Below are positions 28,386-37,290 of a stretch of DNA of 64,000 nucleotides, in pieces; position 1 is the first letter of the stretch; the number at the start of each line of letters is the position of its first letter. The stretch covers positions 62,001 to 126,000 of IMG/VR virus record IMGVR_UViG_3300013101_002049. One strand, 5' to 3'. Below the pieces are notes generated by a model. That model searched no databases, was not told the DNA's origin, and saw only the letters and a program-made list of their open reading frames with translations. Source of the DNA: a virus. The position numbers were made by a program, and so were the translations under genes.

Positions 28386-31300
28386 ATGGGTTTTGATACA
28401 TGGCAAAATAAATTAAAATTAACAATAGATTCTTCTAAAATAGACGAAGATCTTACCAATTTCCCAATTTTGGTAGCTTTGTCTTCTGGAACTGGTATAA
28501 CTAATTATGATGCTACTGATGTGTTTGACCAGTTGGAGCCGAATACTATCTCTGGGGTTGCTGTGTCTGGTACATACGATGATTATACAAAATTGATGCT
28601 CCATATGGATGGGGATTTTTCTGATTCACAACATACTATTACTATGAATGGTAATCCTAAATTATATGCTACTGGAATATTTAACGGTAGTATGTATTTT
28701 GATGGTGCTGGTGATTATTTAAATATTCCTGATAGTAGTGATTTTGATTTGACTTCTGTATTTACTATTGATTTTTGGTTTAAAACTAATACTTCAAACC
28801 AATGTTGTTTACTTAATACTGGAAATGCTAACAATTCCAATGAGTATCAGATCGAAATGAATAGAACAGCAGGTAAGTTGTCAGTGTATTCTTCTGGACA
28901 AAAATGTGTAACTGCTAGTTCTTGGAATGATAACAATTGGCATCATTGCGCTTTAGTCTGTGATGGCACAGATATGAAAATGTATATAGATGGTGTAAAA
29001 GATGGAGAAGAACTTTCTTACGCTCCATCGTGGACACCTACTGGAATGTATATAGGTTCTGCTGGAGGGTCTGAATATTACACTGGTTATATAGATGAAT
29101 TACGTATATCAAAAGGGATATCAAGATGGACTTCAAATTTTACTACGCCGACTGAACCTTATACAACTGACTCTGGAACAGTTCTTTTGCTTCATATGGA
29201 TGGAGATCAGTCTGAGTCACAACACACAGTTACTTTTAATGGTAACCCACAGTTGTACGCTACTGGTAAATTTAATGGTAGTATGTATTTTGATGGTACA
29301 GGAGATTATTTAAGTCTAAGTGATGATTCTGATTGGGATTTTGGAACTGGTGATTTTACTATAGATTTTTGGATAAATCCAGGAGTACTTCCAGCTAATT
29401 ATTTTGAATTATCTGGAACAGCTACTGGTGATATGTTTATAGGTGGTAGATCTGGAACAGTAGGTATAGGTAGGGTAAATGTAGCTTGGGATCAGGAATA
29501 TGTAGGGGGACTTTCTACCACTACATGGGCTCATATAGCTTTTGTTAGATTTAGTGGTGTATTAACTATTTATGTCAATGGTTTAAGTATTGGTTCGGAT
29601 AATAATACTAATGATTATGATTTTAACTCTTTATATGTTGGTCGCCAATCAGGTTACTATTATACTGGTTATATAGATGAATTACGATTTTCTAAAGGAA
29701 TTGCTCGTTGGACTTCAAATTTTATTCCTCCAACTGGACCTTATGGAAGTTCATGGGATAACAGAAAAAAAATAGCTGTAACTACTGAAGTTGCTTCTCC
29801 TGGTATATATGATCCAATGACTAAATTATTATTGCATATGGACGGTGACCAGTCTGATTCTGAGCATACAGTCACATTTGCTGGAAATGCACAAAGTTAT
29901 TCAGCTATTGGTAAATTTGATGGAAGTTATAAATTTGATGGAGCTGGTGACTATTTGAATTTAGGAAGTGATTCTGATTGGAATTTTGGGTCGGAAGAAT
30001 TTACTATAGATTTTTGGATGTATGCTACTTCGAATGCAGATGAACGAGATGGTTTAATATGTGTCCAAAATGGATCAGGTGATATTGAAATACACATTGG
30101 TTTAGGCGTAGCTAGTTGGGGCAGCGCGGGTGATAAAATATGTTTATCTATTAATTATTCTGGTGGTTGGGGAGCAGATTTAGTTGGGTCTATTGGAGTA
30201 TGTGATTCTACTTGGCATCATGTAGCTATTACTAAAAGTGGTACCTCTTGGAAAACTTATATCGATGGCGTTGAGGATATCTCTACCACTTATAGTTTTA
30301 GTCCAGGAGCTGGAACATTGTTAATAGGTGCGCATATAACTACTGATAGATGGTTTAATGGTTATTTAGATGAAGTCCGAATTTCGAAAGGAGTTGTTCG
30401 ATGGGATTCTAGTTTTACCCCACCAACAGAGGCTTATACGACTGATTCCGGAACAGTTTTGCTGCTTCATATGGATGGTGACCAATCTAGGTCAGAGCAT
30501 TCATTTATGTTTAACGGTAATCCGCAAATTTCCTCTGCTGAATATAAATTTAATAGTAGTTACTATTTTGATGGCAGCGGGGATTATTTGTCTATACCAT
30601 CATCTACTGATTTTGGATTTGGTACAGATGATTTTACAATAGAATGTTGGACAAAATTTGGGGGAAGTCAAACAAACGATTCGGTTATTTGTGCTAATTG
30701 GGAAGAAACTGGTGGTTCTTGGGCGGCTAATGAATGGACACTTCATAATAATCATCATGTTAGTGGAGGTTATTGGTCATTTTGGGTATATAATATAAAT
30801 TCTAGTGCAGAGATATTAGTGTCTACATCAGCATCAAATGATGATACTTGGACACATGTAGCTGTGGTTAGATCTGGTCAGAATTTTTATTTATTTGTTA
30901 ATGGTGTTTTAGAAGATTCTACGTCTTCTAATCTTTCATTGGATGGTGGTGGATCTCACCCAGTTTATATAGGCGGGGATATAAGTACTATGTATTTAAC
31001 TGGGTATGTTGAAGAGTTTCGTATATCTAAAGGAATAGCACGGTGGACCACAACATTCAGCGGGTTGTTGCCAACAGATGCTTATGCTAGATCTACAGGC
31101 GAAGTGCAATTACCAGTAGAAATAGAACGTTGGGATAGTATAAATGAAAAAGCATGGTTGTGGACTCAGGTTCCAACTATTACGTCTGGTACTGATACAG
31201 ATTTATATTTGTATTATGATAAAGATCAATCTGATAATACAACTTATATAGGAGATACCGGTGAAGTAGCATCTCAAAATGTGTGGGATAATGATTTTGT

Positions 31301-32453
31301 TGGTGTTTGGCATATGAGTCAAGATCCATCTGGTGGGCTTAGTACTATAAAAGATTCTACTTCATCTGTTAATGATGGGACCCCAGCTGGTTCTATGACT
31401 TCTACCGATTTAGTTGATGGTAAAATAAGTAAAGCCTTAGATTTTGATGGTAGTGATGATGTTATTACTCTTGGTACTATAACTACAGCAGCGTGGACGG
31501 CTGAAATTATATCGAAACCTATTAATTACACACAAAGCGGTGATGGTTTTATTGTTTTTGATGGCAATGGTATTGTTCAGGCAAATGGTTATTGGGCTTT
31601 ACTCGAAAATAGTGATTGTCAACGAAAAGGTAATTCCCTTTCTATAAGCGGTGATTTTGTAAACATAGTGGCTTCTTATGATGGAAGTTCTGTTTATAAA
31701 ATGTATGAAAATGGTGTAGAAAATAGTTCATCACATGTTAATAGTGGTTGGGCTTTAGGTGATAAATACTATATAGCAGAGGGGTATAGTAGTCGTAGAC
31801 CAGAAGGTAAAATTGACGAGGTTCGAGTGTCTAATACTGAGCGTTCTACTGCTTGGGTAAAATCTACTTATTATTCTAATTGGAATAATTTAATAACTTT
31901 TTCTGAATCATCGTTTGTTAATTTTGTTTTTAGTAATCCGGTTCCGGCGGATGCGTCCACTCAGTATGGTTATAGACATTTACTTAAAATAACTGTTACT
32001 ACTAGTGGTAATACCGCTGCGTCATATGCGAATGATATTACTTTTTATGATGGGTCGGATAATAAAATAGGTAACACAGTATCTGGTGTGTCAAGTGGGG
32101 CACAATCAACTAGTACTGACTATTATCTTACTCCGACCGCTGGTACTAATAGTTGGTATGTATATTCAACTGCTAGCGGTTATGATGGCACAAGTTCTAC
32201 TTATAGTTTTAATAATTTGTTTTTATGTGCGGGGTATACTGAGGTAGATGGTGTAAGAACTTCAGGTATTCCTGTTAGATTATATAAACGTAGTGATGGG
32301 TCGATGTTAGGTGAGGCTGTGACAAGTGGTGTAAGTGGTACATTTGTAATACCGACAAGTTATACGGGATATCATTATGCAGTGGCTTTACATCCTACAG
32401 ATGATTATCGCAATGCAGAAATTTATGATTGGTTAGCTCCGGTAGTTTCATAA
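28386..32453 (+). CDS. 1355-residue protein: DUF2341 split by LamG repeats, plus transthyretin-like C-terminus
   Basis: The N-terminus matches DUF2341 ('KLKLTIDSSKIDEDLTNFPI') up to 'FDQLEPNTISG' near residue 57. Two LamG domains then intervene (about 65-265 and 266-455). A short DUF2341-like piece follows ('SSWDNRKKIAVTTEVA', ~460). Two more LamG domains come next (about 475-690 and 690-900), before DUF2341 resumes ('VQLPVEIERWDSINEKAWLW', ~905). A fifth, divergent LamG lies at about 975-1180, then a beta domain, and a C-terminal module ('GIPVRLYKRSDGSMLGEAV') like those at 25149 and 26774. Each of the first four LamG units opens with 'LLHMDGD' or 'MLHMDGD' and closes near 'RISKGIxRW'. Glycan binding is the expected role. 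Confidence 0.8.
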   Translation: MGFDTWQNKLKLTIDSSKIDEDLTNFPILVALSSGTGITNYDATDVFDQLEPNTISGVAVSGTYDDYTKLMLHMDGDFSDSQHTITMNGNPKLYATGIFNGSMYFDGAGDYLNIPDSSDFDLTSVFTIDFWFKTNTSNQCCLLNTGNANNSNEYQIEMNRTAGKLSVYSSGQKCVTASSWNDNNWHHCALVCDGTDMKMYIDGVKDGEELSYAPSWTPTGMYIGSAGGSEYYTGYIDELRISKGISRWTSNFTTPTEPYTTDSGTVLLLHMDGDQSESQHTVTFNGNPQLYATGKFNGSMYFDGTGDYLSLSDDSDWDFGTGDFTIDFWINPGVLPANYFELSGTATGDMFIGGRSGTVGIGRVNVAWDQEYVGGLSTTTWAHIAFVRFSGVLTIYVNGLSIGSDNNTNDYDFNSLYVGRQSGYYYTGYIDELRFSKGIARWTSNFIPPTGPYGSSWDNRKKIAVTTEVASPGIYDPMTKLLLHMDGDQSDSEHTVTFAGNAQSYSAIGKFDGSYKFDGAGDYLNLGSDSDWNFGSEEFTIDFWMYATSNADERDGLICVQNGSGDIEIHIGLGVASWGSAGDKICLSINYSGGWGADLVGSIGVCDSTWHHVAITKSGTSWKTYIDGVEDISTTYSFSPGAGTLLIGAHITTDRWFNGYLDEVRISKGVVRWDSSFTPPTEAYTTDSGTVLLLHMDGDQSRSEHSFMFNGNPQISSAEYKFNSSYYFDGSGDYLSIPSSTDFGFGTDDFTIECWTKFGGSQTNDSVICANWEETGGSWAANEWTLHNNHHVSGGYWSFWVYNINSSAEILVSTSASNDDTWTHVAVVRSGQNFYLFVNGVLEDSTSSNLSLDGGGSHPVYIGGDISTMYLTGYVEEFRISKGIARWTTTFSGLLPTDAYARSTGEVQLPVEIERWDSINEKAWLWTQVPTITSGTDTDLYLYYDKDQSDNTTYIGDTGEVASQNVWDNDFVGVWHMSQDPSGGLSTIKDSTSSVNDGTPAGSMTSTDLVDGKISKALDFDGSDDVITLGTITTAAWTAEIISKPINYTQSGDGFIVFDGNGIVQANGYWALLENSDCQRKGNSLSISGDFVNIVASYDGSSVYKMYENGVENSSSHVNSGWALGDKYYIAEGYSSRRPEGKIDEVRVSNTERSTAWVKSTYYSNWNNLITFSESSFVNFVFSNPVPADASTQYGYRHLLKITVTTSGNTAASYANDITFYDGSDNKIGNTVSGVSSGAQSTSTDYYLTPTAGTNSWYVYSTASGYDGTSSTYSFNNLFLCAGYTEVDGVRTSGIPVRLYKRSDGSMLGEAVTSGVSGTFVIPTSYTGYHYAVALHPTDDYRNAEIYDWLAPVVS
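28596..31085 (+). repeat. Four tandem LamG-coding repeats of about 600-650 bp
   Basis: Each unit starts with a segment coding L-H-M-D-G-D, near 28596, 29185, 29827 and 30465. Each then shows 'TFNGNPQ'-like, 'YFDGxGDYL' and 'TIDFWx' motifs and ends near 'DELRISKG'. Parts of units 1, 2 and 4 remain close at nucleotide level (for example around the 'HMDGDQS' codons), so duplication is fairly recent. The units sit within and after the DUF2341 coding sequence. Confidence 0.8.
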
Positions 32454-32464
32454 GGAGATCTTGA

Positions 32465-34495
32465 ATGGCATATGAAAAACCACCTATAAATAGAGTACCT
32501 TTTAGGTTTAGTTCAACTGGCTATTCAGCTCCAGATTTTAGTAATGAGCCATTTCAGTTCGGACTTAGACCTTCTCAGCAACAAACTGCTGATATGCGAG
32601 CTATGCTTGAGGTGTTTGGTAAATATTGCACCTCGACGTATACTTATGTTAAAGAAAGAAAAACATATGTTGTAGGTTACAGCGCTCACGGAGTACAAAT
32701 TTTAAAAGGTAAAACGATTTATGGTGGTATACGAGATCTTTGTGCATCGTTAGTAAGAACACCCCCATATTCAGATTTACCAGCATATATTTTTGTGGCC
32801 TATAATTTTCTTGATTTAAATGGTTATATAAAAGCTACTATACAAGCCTACGCTGATTTGGTGGCTGAAGTTTATGGCGTACCTCCGTCGGATTTACCAG
32901 CTTTTATACATGGTTTTGATACTAGAAATATCCCTGCTACTATTTATGGATGGGCTATAAAAGACCTACCGGCTTATATTGGTACTCATCCGCCAAGTGA
33001 TTTGGCGGCTATTTTAAATGTAATTGAAATAAGGAATTTGTCAGCGTCAATTACAGGTGAATGGTGGCACGGACAAGCTGATTTAGGGGCAGAATTTTAT
33101 CGTATATGGGATCGTAAATATAAAGATTTACAGGCAATTTTACATGGTTGGCAAGAAGTTAATTTACCAGCTTATATTACTGCGGTTTATTTTAAAGATA
33201 TTAATGCTCGAATTCAGAGTAGTACAATAGTTGATTTGTTAGCTTATTTAAGCGCAGTCGCGCCAGTAGATTTGTCCGCTTTAATACATGGATTCGATAC
33301 AAGAGATTTACCAGCTTATCTTACTGGTCAGTATGGTCCATATGATATACAAGCTTATTTGACCACTATACCTCCAAGAGATTTGAATGCGCGTATTAGA
33401 GGTTTTAAAGGAATAGAAGTTTCGTTTGATTTACAAGGTATAGTCGGTGGTTGGGGTATCGGTGATTTGTCAGCGTATATTAATTCTATTAACTCAGTAG
33501 ATTTGTCGGCGTATTTAAATCCTACAGGAAAGTCATCAGATATCGGTGCTTCAATTATACCTAATACCATTTTAATGAAACGAGCTATTCAGATCCCATT
33601 ATTGGAACATAAAGATTTGAATGCATTAGTTAATTTTATGTGTTTTGGGTCAGGATATAAAGATTTATCAGCTTATGTTTATACACTTTATAAGTTAGAT
33701 TTACCTGCTAATATTATAGGGTGGTATGGTAATACTTCTGATAATATTAAAGATTTAGGCGCTTATATAAATGCGGAAGATTATACCGTTCAAGATAAGT
33801 TTAATTTAAGATATGTTCCAGAGATAGATAAGTATTCAAGATTAAAATTAAAATTTGGTGTACATGATAAGTACACAACTTGGGATACATTTAGAATATT
33901 ATATGAAACTTATTATGCTAAAAATTTACCTGCCTCTATAACAGGTGTGTTAACAAGCAGTGATTTAGGTGCCAGTTTAACAGCGGTTTTTGATTGGAAT
34001 TACAGCGAATTGTCGGAATATGTTAAACCTAAAACACACGAAGTGTTTATTAATATGGACAGATTCGAAGATCAATGGCGACGTTTCGTAGAATTAATGT
34101 TTGATAGAACTGGAACCACTCCATTTGAATATTTTTATGTAAGTGGTACTCAGCGTGTATATAAAATTGATAGAACTCGTAAATGGACAATTTGGGTGGA
34201 TGGGTATAGTCGGACAGAAAATAGTTTGGTTGAACGGGTTAATGTTCGACGTAAATATATATTTAATATGTCGCAATACAATACCGTTGATGAGGCTATA
34301 AGAGAATTAATGGAACGAGCGGCTCATCCAAGACGGGTGGATTTACCTGCGACTATAAATGCATTTTTTGAACCCCATTCAGATTTAACAGCATCTATTG
34401 TTTCTATCGAGAAATACACTTGGGTTAAACATTTGACCGCTGAATTGAACGTAATTGAATATAAAGATTTGACCGCTGAAATAATTGGTAATTAA
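32465..34495 (+). CDS. Virion protein built from 12-residue D-L-x-A-x-I repeats
   Basis: 676 residues; AGGAGATCTTGA precedes ATG. The N-terminus has the shared tag ('PPINRVPFRFSSTGYSAP', then 'FQFG'). From about residue 90 on there are roughly 30 copies of D/N-L/I-x-A-x-I/L, most spaced exactly 12 residues apart: 'DLPAFIHGFDTR', 'NIPATIYGWAIK', 'DLPAYIGTHPPS', 'DLAAILNVIEIR'. Alternating hydrophobic positions suggest stacked beta strands, for example a beta-solenoid shaft. An unrelated globular part interrupts the repeats at about 440-475 and 515-615. It is the last gene of the structural run, followed by a promoter. A fibre or spike role is inferred. Confidence 0.75.
   Translation: MAYEKPPINRVPFRFSSTGYSAPDFSNEPFQFGLRPSQQQTADMRAMLEVFGKYCTSTYTYVKERKTYVVGYSAHGVQILKGKTIYGGIRDLCASLVRTPPYSDLPAYIFVAYNFLDLNGYIKATIQAYADLVAEVYGVPPSDLPAFIHGFDTRNIPATIYGWAIKDLPAYIGTHPPSDLAAILNVIEIRNLSASITGEWWHGQADLGAEFYRIWDRKYKDLQAILHGWQEVNLPAYITAVYFKDINARIQSSTIVDLLAYLSAVAPVDLSALIHGFDTRDLPAYLTGQYGPYDIQAYLTTIPPRDLNARIRGFKGIEVSFDLQGIVGGWGIGDLSAYINSINSVDLSAYLNPTGKSSDIGASIIPNTILMKRAIQIPLLEHKDLNALVNFMCFGSGYKDLSAYVYTLYKLDLPANIIGWYGNTSDNIKDLGAYINAEDYTVQDKFNLRYVPEIDKYSRLKLKFGVHDKYTTWDTFRILYETYYAKNLPASITGVLTSSDLGASLTAVFDWNYSELSEYVKPKTHEVFINMDRFEDQWRRFVELMFDRTGTTPFEYFYVSGTQRVYKIDRTRKWTIWVDGYSRTENSLVERVNVRRKYIFNMSQYNTVDEAIRELMERAAHPRRVDLPATINAFFEPHSDLTASIVSIEKYTWVKHLTAELNVIEYKDLTAEIIGN
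32740..33560 (+). repeat. Core of the 36-nt-period DLxAxI repeat array
   Basis: This stretch codes most consecutive 12-residue units. Codons for Asp-Leu-x-Ala recur at a 36-base period with rare 39- or 45-base steps. The unit 'IHGFDTR' occurs twice, about 390 bases apart, which points to block duplication as well as single-unit expansion. Further, more scattered copies follow to 34490. Confidence 0.75.
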
Positions 34496-34508
34496 GTCAT
34501 TTTTTGTC

Positions 34509-34536
34509 TAGCAAAATACGAATTTTATTCTATAAT
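34509..34536 (+). promoter_or_regulatory. Phage promoter, TAGCAA / TATAAT, 16-bp spacer
   Basis: TAGCAA at 34509-34514 and TATAAT at 34531-34536 with 16 bases between. It has the same layout as 6020-6047 and 61440-61467, including TTCTATAATATA shared with the third site. It stands between the end of the structural genes and the ThyA-family gene, 36 bases before that ATG. It probably starts the replication and metabolism transcription unit. A short A/T hairpin with six T lies just upstream (34482-34505) but is weak. Confidence 0.78.
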
Positions 34537-34572
34537 ATAGTTGAATCTCAATGATACAGGAGATAAAACTAT

Positions 34573-35226
34573 ATGAAATTAGAGTTTATTGAGGCAACAA
34601 CTATTCCAGATAGTTGGTTTCAATCTGTTTATAAAATATTGGATTCTGGTAGAATTTATATAATAGATAGAGGCAGTTATGAAGGTCAACAGCGGTTAGA
34701 ATTCGATCATATTACTATTCGTATAAAATACCCCAATTCAAGACCCCTTCTTCCAGAATGTCCCCCTGGATGTGGTGTACCTAATCCTGCATCCAATGAT
34801 TATCTTGAGGAATATCTTCCTTATTTATTCACATCTTATAAACCAGCTAATACAATTTACACTTATGGTTCTTATCTTGAAAAACAAATAGAAAAAGTTA
34901 TAGAAATATTTTCTAAAGGCTATCATGGTACCAATCAGGCTTGTATGACTGTTGGTGATACTGATTCTATTTTTCAATCTGATCCAGCTTGTTTGAAGAT
35001 AATAGACTGTAGGGTTATAGACGATAAGTTAAATTTTATAATTTATTTTAGATCCAATGATTTATGGAATGGGTACCCAGTTAATATAGCTTCTTTACAG
35101 TTATTAAAGGAATATATTGCTGAGGCATCCGGATTGGAAGATGGTGAAATAATATATAATAGTAAAGGTCTTCATTTATATAATCATGTGTGGGATATTG
35201 CTAAAGTAGTGGTGAATCATGAATAG
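34573..35226 (+). CDS. thyA: ThyA-family thymidylate synthase / dNMP hydroxymethylase
   Basis: 217 residues, shorter than the ~264 of E. coli ThyA and closer to archaeal-type forms. The C-terminal half matches the family: catalytic Cys140 in 'DPACLKIIDCRV', the phosphate-binding 'FRSNDLWNGYPVNIASL' (Arg160, Ser161, Asp163), Asn171 at the position of E. coli Asn177, and 'GLHLYNH' (His201, Tyr203). The Asn suggests dUMP rather than dCMP as substrate. The product could be dTMP or a hydroxymethylated dUMP; sequence alone cannot decide. It opens the replication operon behind its own promoter and supplies DNA precursors. The N-terminal third is poorly conserved. Confidence 0.8.
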   Translation: MKLEFIEATTIPDSWFQSVYKILDSGRIYIIDRGSYEGQQRLEFDHITIRIKYPNSRPLLPECPPGCGVPNPASNDYLEEYLPYLFTSYKPANTIYTYGSYLEKQIEKVIEIFSKGYHGTNQACMTVGDTDSIFQSDPACLKIIDCRVIDDKLNFIIYFRSNDLWNGYPVNIASLQLLKEYIAEASGLEDGEIIYNSKGLHLYNHVWDIAKVVVNHE

Positions 35227-35254
35227 TGGTAGTGTAAATATATCTATAGTAAAT

Positions 35255-35281
35255 TTGATAAATTTTGGAAATTCCTATAAT
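35255..35281 (+). promoter_or_regulatory. Possible sigma70-like promoter before the MazG-like gene
   Basis: TTGATA (35255-35260) and TATAAT (35276-35281) are spaced by 15 bases, in an 81-base gap. The -10 context TTCCTATAAT resembles the three TAGCAA promoters but no TAGCAA is present. The ATG is 26 bases downstream, behind AGGAG. AT-rich DNA makes chance matches likely. Confidence 0.35.
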
Positions 35282-35307
35282 AATGGTTGTATATTAGGAG
35301 TTAAAAA

Positions 35308-35592
35308 ATGGTTGGTGAAGAAGAACTTGATAAATTATATAAAGATTGCGTAGAAACTTGGGGGGTTGAGGCCCAGTTGAGACAAGCGCAAGAGGAATGT
35401 GCTGAATTAATTATCGCTGTAAACCATTTTTTTAGAAATAGAAAAAGTGGTTTGGATGAGATAATTGAGGAATCTGCTGATGTTTTTTTAATGGTTAATC
35501 AAGTTATGGAAATAGTAGGTAGGGATAAGGTTATGGAAGTCGTATCTTATAAAGCAGGTAGGACTAACAGATTGTTAAAAGGAGATAGTTAG
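35308..35592 (+). CDS. MazG-like nucleotide pyrophosphohydrolase
   Basis: 94 residues, all helical. The metal-binding pattern of the MazG/all-alpha NTP-PPase family is present: 'EECAE' (Glu29, Glu30, Glu33) and then 'EESAD' (Glu54, Asp58). Such enzymes hydrolyse NTPs or dNTPs to monophosphate and pyrophosphate. In phages they are linked to nucleotide-pool control or to (p)ppGpp lowering. Its place between the ThyA-family gene and the sliding clamp supports a nucleotide role. It ends one base before the clamp ATG. Confidence 0.8.
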   Translation: MVGEEELDKLYKDCVETWGVEAQLRQAQEECAELIIAVNHFFRNRKSGLDEIIEESADVFLMVNQVMEIVGRDKVMEVVSYKAGRTNRLLKGDS

Positions 35593-35593
35593 T

Positions 35594-36724
35594 ATGGAAT
35601 TTACAATACCAGTTGAGACATTACAGAATGTTGTAAGCAGAATGTCTCATATAATTAAATTGACTTCTGATGATGTAACTAGTATGATGTCAATCGAAGT
35701 CTATGATGATAGAGTTAAGTTTTGTGGTACAGGTGGCGCAGTGCATGTAGTTATGACTGCAAGAGATTGTGAAATTACAGATAAAGGTAAAATTTTATTA
35801 CAGTTACGTGACGTTAGTAATTATGTAGGGAAATTTGTACCACTCAGCGATGGTTTTGGAACAGAAAGTTTTAAAATTATAGCGGATGACAGGGAGGGGT
35901 TTATCAAAACAAAAACACATTTTGTATCTGGAAAACCTTCCTATAGGAAGCTAAAATTTAAGACATTTAATACTGGATTACTACCAGCAATTAAAGATTT
36001 TGATGATGCTCAGTTAATCGTAAATAGTGATATTTTATTGGAAGGTCTTAGTAAAATTGTTCATTGTGTTGATCCAGGAGAAATACGTGAAGCTCTTGCG
36101 GGGGTATATATCGCAATAGATCAAGACAAAATAGTCTTTGCTGGTACAAATGGCATCAAATTAGCCGAAGCAAGATTAAATATTGTTGCAGATATAAAAC
36201 AAGCTCAATATGTTTTAAAGTTCTCTATGGCTAATGCGATGAAGCAGTTGTTAGACCATAATTCACAGGTATTTATGAAGTTCGAAGGTAAAGATGTTTA
36301 CATTAAGTGTAATGATGTGTATATTTCTGGTGGTTTAGTTTTGAATGAACCATATCCGGATTACAAATCTACATTAAAATCATACGAAAAGATTATATCA
36401 ATACCACGATATGATTTGGTTGATAGTGTATCAGCTTCTATCGGTGTTTTAGATCCTGAAGATAATAATCGTTTAACGATAAGATTTGAAGGTAATAAAA
36501 TGATGTTGAAGAACGATAGGGTAGAAGCTGTTCATGAATTTGATTATCAATTTGAGCATGATTTAGATGTGGATATAAATGGGTCTTATTTGTTGTCTAT
36601 GATTACTAATTTCATAGGTGAAAATTTAGAAATATGTTTTATTGATAACAACAAACCAATTATTTTTAGGTCTAAAGATAATCCTGATCATACCGCTTTG
36701 TTGATGTTATTAAGGAGACGTTAA
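35594..36724 (+). CDS. dnaN: DNA polymerase sliding clamp (beta subunit)
   Basis: 376 residues, the usual length for bacterial beta clamps. Three-domain organisation is visible: 'MEFTIPVETLQNVVSRM' opens domain 1, 'LIVNSDILLEGLSKIVHCVD' with 'YIAIDQDKIVFAGTNGIKLA' marks domain 2, and 'ISIPRYDLVDSVSASIGVLD' marks domain 3. It should encircle DNA and tether the polymerase, loaded by the DnaX-type protein at 61497. The stop TAA overlaps the next ATG by one base (TAATG), so translation is coupled. Confidence 0.92.
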   Translation: MEFTIPVETLQNVVSRMSHIIKLTSDDVTSMMSIEVYDDRVKFCGTGGAVHVVMTARDCEITDKGKILLQLRDVSNYVGKFVPLSDGFGTESFKIIADDREGFIKTKTHFVSGKPSYRKLKFKTFNTGLLPAIKDFDDAQLIVNSDILLEGLSKIVHCVDPGEIREALAGVYIAIDQDKIVFAGTNGIKLAEARLNIVADIKQAQYVLKFSMANAMKQLLDHNSQVFMKFEGKDVYIKCNDVYISGGLVLNEPYPDYKSTLKSYEKIISIPRYDLVDSVSASIGVLDPEDNNRLTIRFEGNKMMLKNDRVEAVHEFDYQFEHDLDVDINGSYLLSMITNFIGENLEICFIDNNKPIIFRSKDNPDHTALLMLLRRR

Positions 36725-37290
36725 TGATTGAAGATCAAACTAATTTATTTTCCGATGGGAAATCTATTGAAGAGGCTCGCATTGATGCTGCTAAAGATAT
36801 ATTGCTTGCGGCAGGATATCGTATAATTGATCCTATAATGATTAATGATCAGATAACAACACAAAAATGTTTGAGGGATTATTTTTATATGCGTTTGGAT
36901 TCTAAATATCCAAATAGACGTTTATTACGCCAGCCTAATATAAAATATGATATGCAGATGATTAGTCGATTTGTTAAATCTCAAATGGACGGTGCTAGTG
37001 AGAAACGTGCAATACAGGAATGTGTTAGAATTATTGATGCATTATTTAATTATGAGGAAGAATTTAATTTTAAATATCCTATATCTGATATAGGCATTTT
37101 AGGTCAAGGTAAATTGGCGTGGATTACAGAAAAAGCTCTTATAATTCTTGATAAAAAACGTCATGAGAAAATTGAAAAAGAAATGTATAAAAAAGCCGAT
37201 GAAATAGAAAATGCTTGTGATGTTGATGTGGAAGAAAGAATACGTAGTTTAGACGCTTTGTTAGAAAATATGGGGGCTAATAATGGTTAA
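36724..37290 (+). CDS. Unknown protein between sliding clamp and RecA
   Basis: 188 residues. It has no motif I can name. The protein is mainly helical, with a basic middle part ('KYPNRRLLRQPNIKYDMQM') and a conserved-looking 'DIGILGQGKLAWITEKALII' before a charged C-terminal helix ('DKKRHEKIEKEMYKKADEIE'). It starts in the stop codon of the clamp gene and overlaps recA by 8 bases. A role as a replication or recombination accessory, for example a mediator or loader, is only a guess from context. Confidence 0.6.
   Translation: MIEDQTNLFSDGKSIEEARIDAAKDILLAAGYRIIDPIMINDQITTQKCLRDYFYMRLDSKYPNRRLLRQPNIKYDMQMISRFVKSQMDGASEKRAIQECVRIIDALFNYEEEFNFKYPISDIGILGQGKLAWITEKALIILDKKRHEKIEKEMYKKADEIENACDVDVEERIRSLDALLENMGANNG

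Noticed and set aside
29095-30642. Alternate-frame + strand open frames in the LamG region
   Set aside because: They recur because the LamG coding repeats recur; no ribosome-binding site or recognisable domain.
28596-31085. CRISPR-like or tandem DNA repeat array
   Set aside because: The repeats are long coding units for LamG domains in one frame, not short direct repeats with unique spacers.
34482-34505. Intrinsic terminator after the DLxAxI gene
   Set aside because: A 5-bp A/T-only stem with a short T-run overlaps the stop codon; too weak to call.
35219-35353. Small ORF between the ThyA-family and MazG-like genes
   Set aside because: It overlaps both genes out of frame and has no ribosome-binding site or motif.
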